Shown: one piece after another, positions 17,012-25,866 of the stretch
How the letters are laid out: every line of letters starts with the position of its first letter
Position numbering within the stretch: position 1 is the first letter of the stretch
Assembly (NCBI RefSeq): GCF_030499515.1
Contig: NZ_JASTWJ010000001.1
Location: forward strand, 4,444,001-4,508,000
Origin: Streptomyces sp. DT2A-34
GTDB lineage: Bacteria > Actinomycetota > Actinomycetes > Streptomycetales > Streptomycetaceae
Length of the DNA stretch: 64,000 nt
Direction of reading: 5' to 3'
The notes under the pieces: model-generated
Seen by the model: only the letters and a program-made list of their open reading frames with translations
Told to the model about the DNA's origin: nothing
Databases searched by the model: none
Translations under genes and position numbers: made by a program

Positions 17012-18529
17012 TCACCGCCCCGGTTCGAGGAACCCCTGCTCCACCAGCAGCCTGATCTGCGCGGGCGAACGGTCGCGCAGCAACACCGGGTCCTCGCCCA
17101 TCAGTTGGGCGATCGCGTCCAGAATGCGGCCCGCGCTCAGCGAACCGTCGCACACGCCCGCGAAGCCCGCGCCGACCGTGTCCACCTGAGTGGCCCGGCG
17201 CATTCCGCGGTGCTGGCGCAGCACCACGTGCTCCGGGTCCTCGGCGCCGGGCAGCCCGACCTGCTCCTGCACGACCTCGCCGACGAGCTTGAAGTGGTCC
17301 TCCAGCAGGGCCGCGTCGTCGCGGGCACGCAGGTAGTCGAGCCGGCCGAAGTGCGCCCGTACCGTGTGGCCGAGCGGCTGCTCGACCGGATGCGGCCACT
17401 CCTCCACCGTGATCGAGGGCACGGCGGCCGACGCCTTGCGCAGGGTGATCCAACCGAACCCGACGGCCTTCACCTTGCGCGCCTCGAACTCGTCCAGCCA
17501 CGCGTCGTAGCGCGCCTGGTACTCGGCCGTATCGCCCCGGTGGTCCCCGGCGTCCCTGAGCCACAGCTCGGCGTACTGCGTGACGTCCTGGACCTCGCGC
17601 TGCACAATCCACGCGTCGCACCCGCGCGGCACCCACGAGCGCAGCCGGTCCTGCCAGTCCTCCCCTTCCACGTGCTGCCAGTTGGCGAGGAACTGCGCGA
17701 ACCCGCCCTCGTTCAGCCGCTCCCCCGCCCCCTGAACGATCGACCGGCACAGATCGTCCCCGCCCATCCCACCGTCGCGGTACGTCAGCCGCGCGCCCGG
17801 CGAGATCACGAAGGGCGGGTTCGACACGATCAGGTCGTACGTCTCGCCGTTCTTGAGCGGTTCGAACAGCGAGCCCTCCCGCAGGTCCACGGCGGGCGCG
17901 CCGGACAGCGCGAGCGTCAAGGCGGTGATGTGCAGCGCGCGCGGGTTGACGTCGGTCGCCGTCACGCGCGTGGCGTGCTGCGCGGCGTGCAGCGCCTGGA
18001 TGCCGGAACCGGTGCCGAGGTCGAGGGCGGAGGCGACGGGCGTGCGGACGGTGATGCCGGCGAGGGTCGTGGAGGCGCCGCCGACGCCGAGGACGACGCC
18101 CTCTTCCTTGCTGCCGATGCCCCCGGCCCCGCCGACCGCGCACCCCAGGTCGGACACGATGAACCAGTCCTCGCCCTCGGGCCCGCCGTACGGCCGTACG
18201 TCCACGGTCGCCGCGAGGTCGTCACCGACTCGGACCAGCCACCCGCTCTCCAAGCACGCGTCGACGGGCAGAACGCCCGCCACGCGCGCGTGCGGCACGG
18301 GTTGCTGCAACAGGAACAGCCGTACGAGCGCCTCGAGCGGCGTGTCGCCCCGGGTCGCCCGGAGCGCGGGCACGGTCTCGCTCCGCGCGAGCGCCGTGTA
18401 CGCGGGCACGCCGAGCAGCTCTAGCAGCCCGTCGGCGGTGAAGGAGGCCCCGAGCAGGGCGTCCCTCAGCCGGGCGGCGACATCGGGGCGGTCGGAGGCA
18501 GGCAGGGCAGACAGGCTGGAGTCACTCAC
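17012..18529 (-). CDS. Class I SAM-dependent methyltransferase (HemK-like, NPPF)
   Basis: A 505-residue protein. An N-terminal helical domain of about 150 residues precedes a Rossmann methyltransferase fold: SAM-binding motif I DLGTGSGIQALHA, an acidic motif II region (VTATDVNPRAL) and motif IV VSNPPFVIS. NPPF/NPPY marks amino or amide N-methyltransferases such as HemK/PrmC and RsmC, so a Gln, adenine or guanine amino group is the likely target. A C-terminal extension of about 150 residues is specific to this actinobacterial group. Start ATG 18529 (MSDSSLSALPASDRPDVAARLRD). The substrate is unknown. It neighbours a lipoprotein gene on the same strand. Confidence 0.85.
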   Translation of the reverse strand: MSDSSLSALPASDRPDVAARLRDALLGASFTADGLLELLGVPAYTALARSETVPALRATRGDTPLEALVRLFLLQQPVPHARVAGVLPVDACLESGWLVRVGDDLAATVDVRPYGGPEGEDWFIVSDLGCAVGGAGGIGSKEEGVVLGVGGASTTLAGITVRTPVASALDLGTGSGIQALHAAQHATRVTATDVNPRALHITALTLALSGAPAVDLREGSLFEPLKNGETYDLIVSNPPFVISPGARLTYRDGGMGGDDLCRSIVQGAGERLNEGGFAQFLANWQHVEGEDWQDRLRSWVPRGCDAWIVQREVQDVTQYAELWLRDAGDHRGDTAEYQARYDAWLDEFEARKVKAVGFGWITLRKASAAVPSITVEEWPHPVEQPLGHTVRAHFGRLDYLRARDDAALLEDHFKLVGEVVQEQVGLPGAEDPEHVVLRQHRGMRRATQVDTVGAGFAGVCDGSLSAGRILDAIAQLMGEDPVLLRDRSPAQIRLLVEQGFLEPGR

Positions 18530-18566
18530 GCCCTCATTGTGACCCGCGCCCGCCCCTGAGGGTGGC

Positions 18567-19163
18567 TCAGCTGTCGGTCGCCGCGGCCGACGCGGACGCC
18601 GAAGCTGCCGCCTTGCAGCCCTCCTGCGATGTCAGCGCCTTCTTGATGTCGCCCGACTCCAGCTTCTTCAGCGCCTGGATCGCGCTCTTGCGCTGGGTCT
18701 CCACCTGCTTCATCTCGGCCGACACGTCCTTCAGGCCGGACGCGAACTTCGCCTGGTCCTTGGTGTTCAGCCCGTCGACCTGCTTCTTCAGGTCGGCGTA
18801 TGCCGCGGAGAGGGCGGTGAGCTTCTTGACGACGTCCTGCTGGATCTTCGCGCCGTTCTCGACCCCCGGAGGCGCCCCGGCGTTGCTGATGAGGTCCGCG
18901 CGCGCCTTGTAGCCCTCGGCCAGGTCCTGGAAGGCCTTGGCGTCGGCCTGCTGGAGCTCCTTGGGCGTGCTGGTGGTGTCCTTGGCCGCCTTCGTGATCG
19001 CGACGTAGGCCGCCGAGATCTTCGCGTTCTGCGCGGGCACGGCGTCGCACACCTGCTTGGCCCAGGCGTCCAGCTCCGGGTTGCCCTCGTCGCTCGTGCA
19101 TCCCGTCAGCGCCAGTACCAGTACCGCACCGCCGGACAGTGCGGCCGCGAGCTTCTTGTTCAC
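18567..19163 (-). CDS. Small secreted lipoprotein
   Basis: A 198-residue exported protein. GTG 19163 has GGAAGGG upstream and starts a classic lipoprotein signal: VNKK, a hydrophobic core, then lipobox LTGC near residue 22. The mature part is almost entirely alpha-helical and Lys/Ala/Gln-rich with two Cys (CDAV near the start and EGC near the end) that may pair. It ends in an Ala/Ser tail. No enzyme motif is visible. It probably sits on the outer face of the membrane; function unknown. Confidence 0.75.
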   Translation of the reverse strand: MNKKLAAALSGGAVLVLALTGCTSDEGNPELDAWAKQVCDAVPAQNAKISAAYVAITKAAKDTTSTPKELQQADAKAFQDLAEGYKARADLISNAGAPPGVENGAKIQQDVVKKLTALSAAYADLKKQVDGLNTKDQAKFASGLKDVSAEMKQVETQRKSAIQALKKLESGDIKKALTSQEGCKAAASASASAAATDS

Positions 19164-19376
19164 CGGTTCGGTCCCTTCCGTGGCTCTCGGCCAACGGACC
19201 TTACACGTCGGGCGGTGGACGGCCCTGCCCCCAATGGCGCATCTGCGGCTCTTATTACGATTTACACCATGTGAGAGAAGGGTCACGGCAAGGGCGTGAA
19301 CAAGCACGAGGCGGGCGGACGGCACGTCAATACGCGCCGCCCGCCCGCCCCTTGAACTGGGCCGTCGTAAGACCGC

Positions 19377-21782
19377 CTACGAAACCACCGCGGGATCGAC
19401 CGGCTTGGCCACCCTTTCGGCGTTGTCTTCGTCACCCATGGCGATGCCGCGCCGCTTGGAGACGTACACCGCGGCGACGATCACGAGGAGCGACAGTACG
19501 GCGATCGTGACCCGCACGCCGACGTTCTTGTCCTCGCCGTAGCTGAACTGGATGACCGCGGGCGCGATGAGCAGCGCCACCAGGTTCATCACCTTCAGCA
19601 GCGGGTTGATCGCGGGACCGGCGGTGTCCTTGAAGGGGTCGCCGACCGTGTCGCCGATCACCGTGGCGGCGTGGGCCTCGCTGCCCTTGCCGCCGTGGTG
19701 GCCGTCCTCGACGAGCTTCTTGGCGTTGTCCCAGGCGCCGCCGGAGTTGGCGAGGAACACCGCCATCAGCGTGCCGGAGCCGATCGCGCCCGCGAGGAAC
19801 GCGCCGAGGGCGCCGACGCCGAGCGTGAACCCGATGAAGATCGGCGCCAGCACGGCGAGCAGACCGGGCGTCGCGAGCTCCCGGAGCGCGTCCTTGGTGC
19901 AGATGTCGACGACCCTGCCGTACTCCGGCTTCTCGCTGTAGTCCATGATCCCGGGGTGCTCGCGGAACTGCCGCCGCACCTCGTAGACCACGGCACCCGC
20001 CGACCGCGACACGGCGTTGATCGCAAGCCCCGAGAAGAGGAAGACGACCGCCGCGCCCGCGATGAGGCCGACGAGGTTGTTGGGCTGCGAGATGTCCATC
20101 ATCAGGTTCATCGGCGCGCCTTCGCCGCTGAGTTTCTCGCCGACGTCCCGGGCGCCGGTGGTGATGGCGTCGCGGTACGACCCGAAGAGCGCCGCTGCCG
20201 CCAGGACGGCGGTGGCGATGGCGATGCCCTTGGTGATGGCCTTGGTGGTGTTGCCGACCGCGTCCAGGTTGGTGAGCACCTGGGCGCCCGCGCCCTCGAC
20301 GTCACCGGACATCTCGGCGATGCCCTGCGCGTTGTCGGAGACGGGCCCGAAGGTGTCCATGGCGACGATCACGCCGACCGTGGTGAGCAGGCCGGTGCCG
20401 GCCAGCGCCACCGCGAACAGCGCCAGCATGATCGACGTGCCGCCGAGCAGGAACGCCCCGTAGACACCGAGGCCGATCAACAGGGCCGTGTAGACGGCCG
20501 ATTCGAGACCGACCGAGATACCGGCGAGGACGACGGTGGCCGGGCCGGTCAGCGAGGTCTTGCCGATGTCCATGACCGGGCGGCGGTTGGTCTCGGTGAA
20601 GTAGCCGGTCAGCTGCTGGATGACAGCGGCCATCACGATGCCGATCGCCACCGCGACGAGCGCGAGGACCCGCGGGTCGCCGTCCTTGCCCGCGATCGCG
20701 GCGTCGGTGACGCCGTCGAGGTCGGCGTAGGACGACGGCAGGTAGATGAACACGGCGGCCGCGACCAGCACGATCGAGATCACCGCGGAGATGAAGAACC
20801 CGCGGTTGATGGCCGTCATGCCGCTGCGGTCGGAGCGGCGCGGGGCCACCGCGAAGATACCGATCATGGCCGTGATCACGCCGATCGCGGGCACGATCAG
20901 CGGGAAGGCGAGCCCGGAGTCGCCGAACGCCGCCGTCCCGAGGATCAGCGCGGCGACCAGAGTCACGGCGTACGACTCGAACAGGTCGGCCGCCATGCCC
21001 GCGCAGTCGCCGACGTTGTCGCCCACGTTGTCGGCGATGGTCGCGGCATTGCGCGGGTCGTCCTCCGGAATGCCCTGCTCGACCTTGCCGACCAGGTCGG
21101 CGCCGACGTCGGCGGCCTTGGTGAAGATGCCGCCGCCGACACGCATGAACATCGCGATCAGTGCGGCACCGAGACCGAATCCTTCGAGCACCTTCGGCGC
21201 GTCGGCCGCGTACACCAGCACCACACAGGAGGCGCCCAGCAGACCGAGCCCCACCGTGAACATGCCGACGACGCCGCCCGTGCGGAAAGCGATCTTCATG
21301 GCTTTGTGCGAGACGGCGGTGAGATCCTTTTCCGGCTCTCCCGGCGCCGGGGTCGCTTCCCGTGCGGCCGCGGCGACGCGCACATTGCTGCGTACGGCCA
21401 GCCACATGCCGATATAACCGGTGGCCGCCGAGAACGCGGCGCCGATCAAGAAGAACACCGATCGGCCGATGCGCTGATTCCAGTCGTCCGCGGGCAGCAG
21501 CATGAGCAGGAAGAACACGACGACAGCGAATACGCCGAGCGTGCGCAGTTGCCGGGAGAGATAGGCGTTCGCGCCTTCCTGGACGGCTGCCGCGATCTTC
21601 TTCATGCTGTCGGTGCCCTCGCCCGCCGCGAGCACCTGGCGCACCAGGACGCCGGCGACCACGAGCGCTGCCAGTGCCACGACGCCGATGACCGTGATGA
21701 TGATCCGGTTCTCGTCGGTCAGCACTGCGGCTGCGAGGGTTGTGGGATGGTCCAGCTGATGAGGGGTAGAAAGCCCCGCCAT
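19377..21782 (-). CDS. hppA: Proton-pumping membrane pyrophosphatase, K+-insensitive type
   Basis: An 801-residue polytopic protein with about 16 membrane spans that couples pyrophosphate hydrolysis to proton export. The substrate-binding motif DVGADLVGK is followed by the acidic cluster EDDPRNAATIADNVGDNVGD, both hallmarks of the family. The segment GNTTKAITKG has Lys where K+-dependent enzymes have Ala, which places this protein in the K+-insensitive class. ATG 21782 has AAGGAGG just upstream. A TAGAAT hexamer on the minus strand about 45 bp upstream is a candidate -10. The downstream neighbour is the lipoprotein gene. Confidence 0.95.
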   Translation of the reverse strand: MAGLSTPHQLDHPTTLAAAVLTDENRIIITVIGVVALAALVVAGVLVRQVLAAGEGTDSMKKIAAAVQEGANAYLSRQLRTLGVFAVVVFFLLMLLPADDWNQRIGRSVFFLIGAAFSAATGYIGMWLAVRSNVRVAAAAREATPAPGEPEKDLTAVSHKAMKIAFRTGGVVGMFTVGLGLLGASCVVLVYAADAPKVLEGFGLGAALIAMFMRVGGGIFTKAADVGADLVGKVEQGIPEDDPRNAATIADNVGDNVGDCAGMAADLFESYAVTLVAALILGTAAFGDSGLAFPLIVPAIGVITAMIGIFAVAPRRSDRSGMTAINRGFFISAVISIVLVAAAVFIYLPSSYADLDGVTDAAIAGKDGDPRVLALVAVAIGIVMAAVIQQLTGYFTETNRRPVMDIGKTSLTGPATVVLAGISVGLESAVYTALLIGLGVYGAFLLGGTSIMLALFAVALAGTGLLTTVGVIVAMDTFGPVSDNAQGIAEMSGDVEGAGAQVLTNLDAVGNTTKAITKGIAIATAVLAAAALFGSYRDAITTGARDVGEKLSGEGAPMNLMMDISQPNNLVGLIAGAAVVFLFSGLAINAVSRSAGAVVYEVRRQFREHPGIMDYSEKPEYGRVVDICTKDALRELATPGLLAVLAPIFIGFTLGVGALGAFLAGAIGSGTLMAVFLANSGGAWDNAKKLVEDGHHGGKGSEAHAATVIGDTVGDPFKDTAGPAINPLLKVMNLVALLIAPAVIQFSYGEDKNVGVRVTIAVLSLLVIVAAVYVSKRRGIAMGDEDNAERVAKPVDPAVVS

Positions 21783-21824
21783 TCGTCCTCCTTGACGCTT
21801 GGGCTGAGCTCAAGATGTGGACGG

Positions 21825-21830
21825 ATTCTA
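21825..21830 (-). promoter_or_regulatory. Candidate -10 hexamer (TAGAAT) for hppA
   Basis: On the minus strand TAGAAT lies 43 bp upstream of the hppA start codon and matches the actinobacterial -10 pattern TAGRRT. No strong -35 is present at 17-18 bp. The rest of the hppA leader to 22029 is unusually AT-rich and holds no ORF. Confidence 0.35.
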
Positions 21831-22029
21831 GGTACCGGAACCTGATCAAAACAGAGCGCGGTAAACGGAATTGGCCTTCACGTGCCGTTCAGCAAATGAT
21901 CGACGTCACCCCACCTAACCCGAAAGCGCTAATGCCTCAAAACCATTGACGTGAGCATTGGCTCTTGATCGAATTATCGGGAGATTGATCGTGAATTCCT
22001 TCACGAATTGCCCGGTACTGACGCAGGAA

Positions 22030-22066
22030 ACGCGAAAGGGCCCTGCTGAGCAGGGCCCTTTCGCGT
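22030..22066 (-). terminator. Intrinsic terminator hairpin after the anti-sigma gene
   Basis: A near-perfect palindrome with arms CGCGAAAGGGCCCTGCT and its complement lies just past the stop at 22092 of the minus-strand anti-sigma gene. It separates the bldG operon from the hppA leader. The stem includes AAAGGG/CCCTTT. Confidence 0.8.
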
Positions 22067-22091
22067 TGAGGTTCGGCTTGCCGGGGGTCGT

Positions 22092-22529
22092 TCAGGGAAG
22101 CACCACGGCCGGCGGCGTGGTCGGCCAGGTCATACGGATCAGTCCACCGTGCTCCCCTGCGGAGACCTCCACGTCGTCGACGAGACCGCTGATGACCGCG
22201 AGGCCCATTTCGTCCTCTTCGGCCTCGATCTCGCCGTCGTCGCCCGCGGCGCCAGGTCCCCGCTCGCCGGGGACGGCGTGCGGAGCCTCGTCGCCGACCT
22301 CGATGGAGAACTGTTTCTCCTCCTCGATCAGCGCGACCTTCACCGGCGCCGTGATGCCGACGCTCTGGTGCAGTCCGACGGCACGGCTGCATGCTTCGCC
22401 GACGGCGAGTCGCACCTCGTCGAGTACGGCCTCGTCCACTCCGGCCCTGCGCGCCACCGCTGCCGCCACCAACCGGGCGGTCCTGACGTGCTCGGGCAGC
22501 GCGCTGAAGCGGAGTTCAACGGTGGCCAT
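22092..22529 (-). CDS. Anti-sigma factor with HATPase domain, partner of BldG
   Basis: A 145-residue protein of the RsbW/SpoIIAB-like GHKL kinase family, which bind sigma factors and phosphorylate STAS antagonists. The N-terminus (ELRFSALPEHVRTARLVAAAVARRAG) is the conserved entry helix. The N-box region LDEVRLAVGEACSRAVGLH provides the Glu and Asn-equivalent ATP/Mg contacts, with His in place of Asn at the end of the box. The G-boxes are shortened and interrupted by an acidic Gly-rich loop, and DEMGLAVISGLVDDVEV follows. It lies 121 bp downstream of bldG on the same strand and ends at a strong terminator, so the two are likely cotranscribed. In S. coelicolor the equivalent protein is known to interact with BldG. 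Confidence 0.85.
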   Translation of the reverse strand: MATVELRFSALPEHVRTARLVAAAVARRAGVDEAVLDEVRLAVGEACSRAVGLHQSVGITAPVKVALIEEEKQFSIEVGDEAPHAVPGERGPGAAGDDGEIEAEEDEMGLAVISGLVDDVEVSAGEHGGLIRMTWPTTPPAVVLP

Positions 22530-22650
22530 GCATCCCCCTCGGAACTACGGGCGTGCTGTCCGGAGGGCCGGGCTGCCGAACGCCCGGTCCCCTTTCTCTT
22601 TCAACTTCCGCCGCCCCGGGCACGCTCAGCGGCGGGCCCGGGTCCGGTGA

Positions 22651-22992
22651 TCAGTCGGTCGCCGCAACCGCTTCCTCGACCGAGGTGTGGATCGGGAACA
22701 CCTTGGTGAGACCGGTGATGCGGAAGATCTTCAGAATGCGCTCCTGGTTGCAGACCAGGCGCAGTGAGCCCTCATGGGCACGCACACGCTTCAGGCCGCC
22801 GACCAGCACGCCGAGCCCGGTGGAGTCGAGGAAGTCCACGCCCTCCATGTCGACGACGAGGTGGAAACTCCCGTCGTTCACCAGCTCGACCAGCTGCTCG
22901 CGCAACTTGGGCGCGGTATATACGTCGATTTCGCCACCGACCTCGACGACCGTACGATCGCCGACGGTACGTGTCGACAGGGACAGGTCCAC
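22651..22992 (-). CDS. bldG: Anti-sigma factor antagonist BldG (STAS domain)
   Basis: A 113-residue STAS protein. BldG is a pleiotropic regulator of aerial development and antibiotic production that captures anti-sigma factors when unphosphorylated. The sequence [20 protein letters not shown] opens the fold, and the phosphoacceptor motif [14 protein letters not shown] places Ser at position 57, the known phosphorylation site in S. coelicolor BldG. Length and start match the family. It is divergent from the helicase gene across 82 bp that must hold both promoters. The downstream gene encodes its anti-sigma partner. Confidence 0.93.
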
Positions 22993-23074
22993 GGATCCTC
23001 CAGCACCTTGCTATCGAGCGGTCGTCCCTCGGGACACCTCGGCTTACAGCCCCCAGGACGGTTCGCCAGCCGCG

Positions 23075-25648
23075 ATGGCATTCAATCACTTACCGGCAGG
23101 CGTGCACGACGCCTTGGTCCCATTGTCCGTCACGCCAGTGACACACTCGGTGCCGATGGCCAAGAATCACCGATCCGATCGATCCCCGACGGGCCCCGTT
23201 TCCCGGGTGGACCCGGGTACGGTGCTGGGCCGGCTCGCCTCCGGGCCGAGCCGGGCTTCGCGCATCACTCATACGGAGCATGTGCCCCCGCGTGAGGGTC
23301 GCCATGCCGTCTGGCCTGACCGGATCCGCGCAGAGGTCATCTCCGCCGTCCAAACGGCGGGAATCGAACATCCCTGGGCCCACCAGGCACGCGCCGCCGA
23401 GCACGCCCTGGACGGCGACTCCGTGGTCGTTGCCACGGGTACGGCGTCCGGCAAGTCCCTGGCCTACCTCGTGCCGGTCCTGTCGACGCTCCTGGACGGC
23501 TCCGAGGCCCCGAACGGCCGTGGCGCCACCGCCCTCTACCTGGCCCCCACCAAGGCCCTTGCGGCGGATCAGTGCCGTTCGGTGAAGGAACTTTCACATC
23601 CGCTGGGCAATTCCGTGAGGCCGGCTGTGTACGACGGCGATACTCCGTTCGAGGAACGCGAGTGGATCCGCCAGTACGCCAACTACGTCCTCACCAACCC
23701 CGACATGCTGCACCGGGGCATACTCCCGTCCCACCCCCGCTGGTCCTCCTTCCTGAAGGCGCTGAAGTACGTCGTCATCGACGAGTGCCACACCTACCGC
23801 GGCGTCTTCGGCTCCCACGTCGCCCAGGTCCTGCGCCGCCTGCGCCGCCTGTGCGCCCGCTACGGCGCCTCTCCCGTCTTCCTGCTGGCCTCCGCGACCT
23901 CCGCCGAGCCCGCGGTGGCCGCCGGCCGCCTCACGGGCCTGCCGGTGGTCGAGGTCGCCGACGACGCCTCCCCACGCGGCGAGCTGGTCTTCGCCCTCTG
24001 GGAGCCGCCGCTCACCGAGCTCCAGGGCGAGAAGGGCGCCCCCGTCCGCCGTACGGCAACCGCCGAGACGGCGGACCTTCTGACGGATCTGGCCGTGCAG
24101 GGGGTGCGGTCGGTCGCCTTCGTACGCTCCCGGCGCGGCGCCGAGCTGATCTCGGTCATCGCCCAGGAACGGCTTGCCGAGGTGGACCGCTCCCTCGCCC
24201 GGCGTGTCGCGGCCTACCGAGGCGGCTACCTCCCCGAGGAGCGCCGCGCCCTGGAACAGGCCCTCCACTCCGGCGAACTCCTCGGCCTCGCCGCCACCAC
24301 CGCCCTGGAACTCGGCATCGACGTCTCCGGCCTGGACGCCGTACTGATCGCCGGCTACCCGGGCACGCGCGCGTCCCTGTGGCAGCAGGCGGGCCGGGCG
24401 GGCCGCGCGGGACAGGGCGCCCTGGCGGTCCTGGTCGCCCGGGACGACCCACTGGACACGTACCTCGTCCACCACCCGGAGGCCCTCTTCGACCGGCCGG
24501 TGGAGTCGACGGTCCTCGACCCCGACAACCCGTACGTCCTGGCTCCGCACCTGTGCGCGGCGGCCGCGGAAATCCCGCTGACGGACGAGGACTTGGCGCT
24601 TTTCGGTCCCGAGGCCGAGGACCTGTTGCCGCAACTGGAGGCCGCGAAGCTGCTGCGCCGCCGCACGAAGGCCTGGCACTGGACGCGCCGCGAACGGGCC
24701 GCCGACCTCACCGACATCCGCGGCGGGGGCGGCCGCCCGGTCCAGATCGTCGAGGCCGGGACGGGACGGCTGCTCGGCACGGTCGACGCGGGCGCCGCGC
24801 ACGGCACGGTGCACGAGGGCGCGGTCCACCTGCACCAGGGCCGCACTTACCTCGTCCGCTCCCTCGACCTGGAGGACTCGGTCGCCCTGGTCGAGGAGGC
24901 CGCACCGCCGTATTCGACGGTCGCCCGGGACACGACGGCCATCTCCGTCCTGGAGACGGACATCGAGGTCCCGTGGGGTGACGGCCGCCTGTGCTACGGC
25001 TCCGTCGAGGTCACCAACCAGGTCGTCTCCTTCCTGCGTCGTCGGCTCATCACGGGTGAGGTACTGGGCGAGACGAAACTCGACCTCCCTCCCCGTACGC
25101 TGCGCACGCGCGCGGTGTGGTGGACGGTCACCGAGGACCAGCTGGACGAGGCCCGCATCAACCCCGAGATCCTCGGCGGCGCCCTGCACGCCGCCGAGCA
25201 CGCCTCTATCGGCCTGCTGCCCCTTTTCGCGACCTGCGACCGCTGGGACATCGGCGGCGTCTCGATCCCGCTGCACCCCGACACGCTGCTCCCGACGGTC
25301 TTCGTCTACGACGGCCACCCCGGCGGCGCGGGCTTCGCGGAGCGCGCCTTCCACACCGCCCGCGCCTGGCTCACCGCCACGCGCCAGGCCATCGCGTCCT
25401 GCGAGTGCGACGCCGGCTGCCCGTCCTGCATCCAGTCCCCCAAGTGCGGCAACGGGAACGATCCGCTGCACAAGAGGGGGGCTGTGCGGTTGCTGACGGT
25501 GCTGTTGCGGGGGGCGGCGGAGGGAGAGGCTGCCGTGAGCGGGGAGGGGGAGCTTGCCACGGCTGGGGAGGGGGAGCCTGTCCCGGCGAGGGGTGGGGGG
25601 TCTGGCCCAGCTGGGGACGGCACCCCGGCGAACGACGGCGGGTCCTGA
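23075..25648 (+). CDS. DEAH-type SF2 helicase with DUF1998 zinc domain
   Basis: An 857-residue helicase of the YprA/MrfA group; in Bacillus MrfA acts in mitomycin-lesion repair. I start at ATG 23075 (MAFNHLPAGV), because the frame upstream lies over bldG and reads as Ser/Thr-rich noise. Walker A ATGTASGKS is at 120-128, DECH near 236, motif III LLASATSAEP, and motif VI QQAGRAGRAGQ. The C-terminal DUF1998 region has four Cys (CECDAGCPSCIQSPKC) for a metal site. Beyond about residue 815 the protein becomes a Gly/Glu/Pro low-complexity tail encoded by the GC-rich repeats that continue into the intergenic region, so the 3' end appears altered by repeat spread. Confidence 0.9.
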   Translation: MAFNHLPAGVHDALVPLSVTPVTHSVPMAKNHRSDRSPTGPVSRVDPGTVLGRLASGPSRASRITHTEHVPPREGRHAVWPDRIRAEVISAVQTAGIEHPWAHQARAAEHALDGDSVVVATGTASGKSLAYLVPVLSTLLDGSEAPNGRGATALYLAPTKALAADQCRSVKELSHPLGNSVRPAVYDGDTPFEEREWIRQYANYVLTNPDMLHRGILPSHPRWSSFLKALKYVVIDECHTYRGVFGSHVAQVLRRLRRLCARYGASPVFLLASATSAEPAVAAGRLTGLPVVEVADDASPRGELVFALWEPPLTELQGEKGAPVRRTATAETADLLTDLAVQGVRSVAFVRSRRGAELISVIAQERLAEVDRSLARRVAAYRGGYLPEERRALEQALHSGELLGLAATTALELGIDVSGLDAVLIAGYPGTRASLWQQAGRAGRAGQGALAVLVARDDPLDTYLVHHPEALFDRPVESTVLDPDNPYVLAPHLCAAAAEIPLTDEDLALFGPEAEDLLPQLEAAKLLRRRTKAWHWTRRERAADLTDIRGGGGRPVQIVEAGTGRLLGTVDAGAAHGTVHEGAVHLHQGRTYLVRSLDLEDSVALVEEAAPPYSTVARDTTAISVLETDIEVPWGDGRLCYGSVEVTNQVVSFLRRRLITGEVLGETKLDLPPRTLRTRAVWWTVTEDQLDEARINPEILGGALHAAEHASIGLLPLFATCDRWDIGGVSIPLHPDTLLPTVFVYDGHPGGAGFAERAFHTARAWLTATRQAIASCECDAGCPSCIQSPKCGNGNDPLHKRGAVRLLTVLLRGAAEGEAAVSGEGELATAGEGEPVPARGGGSGPAGDGTPANDGGS

Positions 25649-25856
25649 AGCGGCTGGGGACGGCTCGCGTGGCGGGACGGGGGGCGGATGGCCTGCTGCC
25701 CTGGCTGGGGAGGGGAAGCTGCCCCGACCGGGACGGACGGCTTTCCGGGCGCGGAGGGGGAGCATGCCCTGGCTGGGGAGGGAGAGGGTGCCTCCAGCGG
25801 GGAGCGTGCCCAGTGCCGCCTGCGGGCAGGGTGCCTCCCGCGGGGGGGGTGCCCCT
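25530..25856. repeat. Dispersed GC-rich repeat cluster, left part
   Basis: Variants of a unit like GCCCTGGCTGGGGAGGGG(A)AGC recur at about 25555, 25697 and 25768, first inside the helicase C-terminus and then past its stop. A separate palindromic unit, GCCGCCTGCGGGCAGGGTGC, is at about 25815-25834. The same two unit types resume at 27316-27400 on the other side of the IS110 element, so the array was continuous before insertion. Confidence 0.7.
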
Positions 25857-25866
25857 ATGGGTTTCG

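Noticed and set aside
22553..23074. Upstream extension of the helicase reading frame
   Set aside because: This frame runs across bldG on the other strand and reads as Ser/Thr/Arg-rich noise; the family-like start is ATG 23075.
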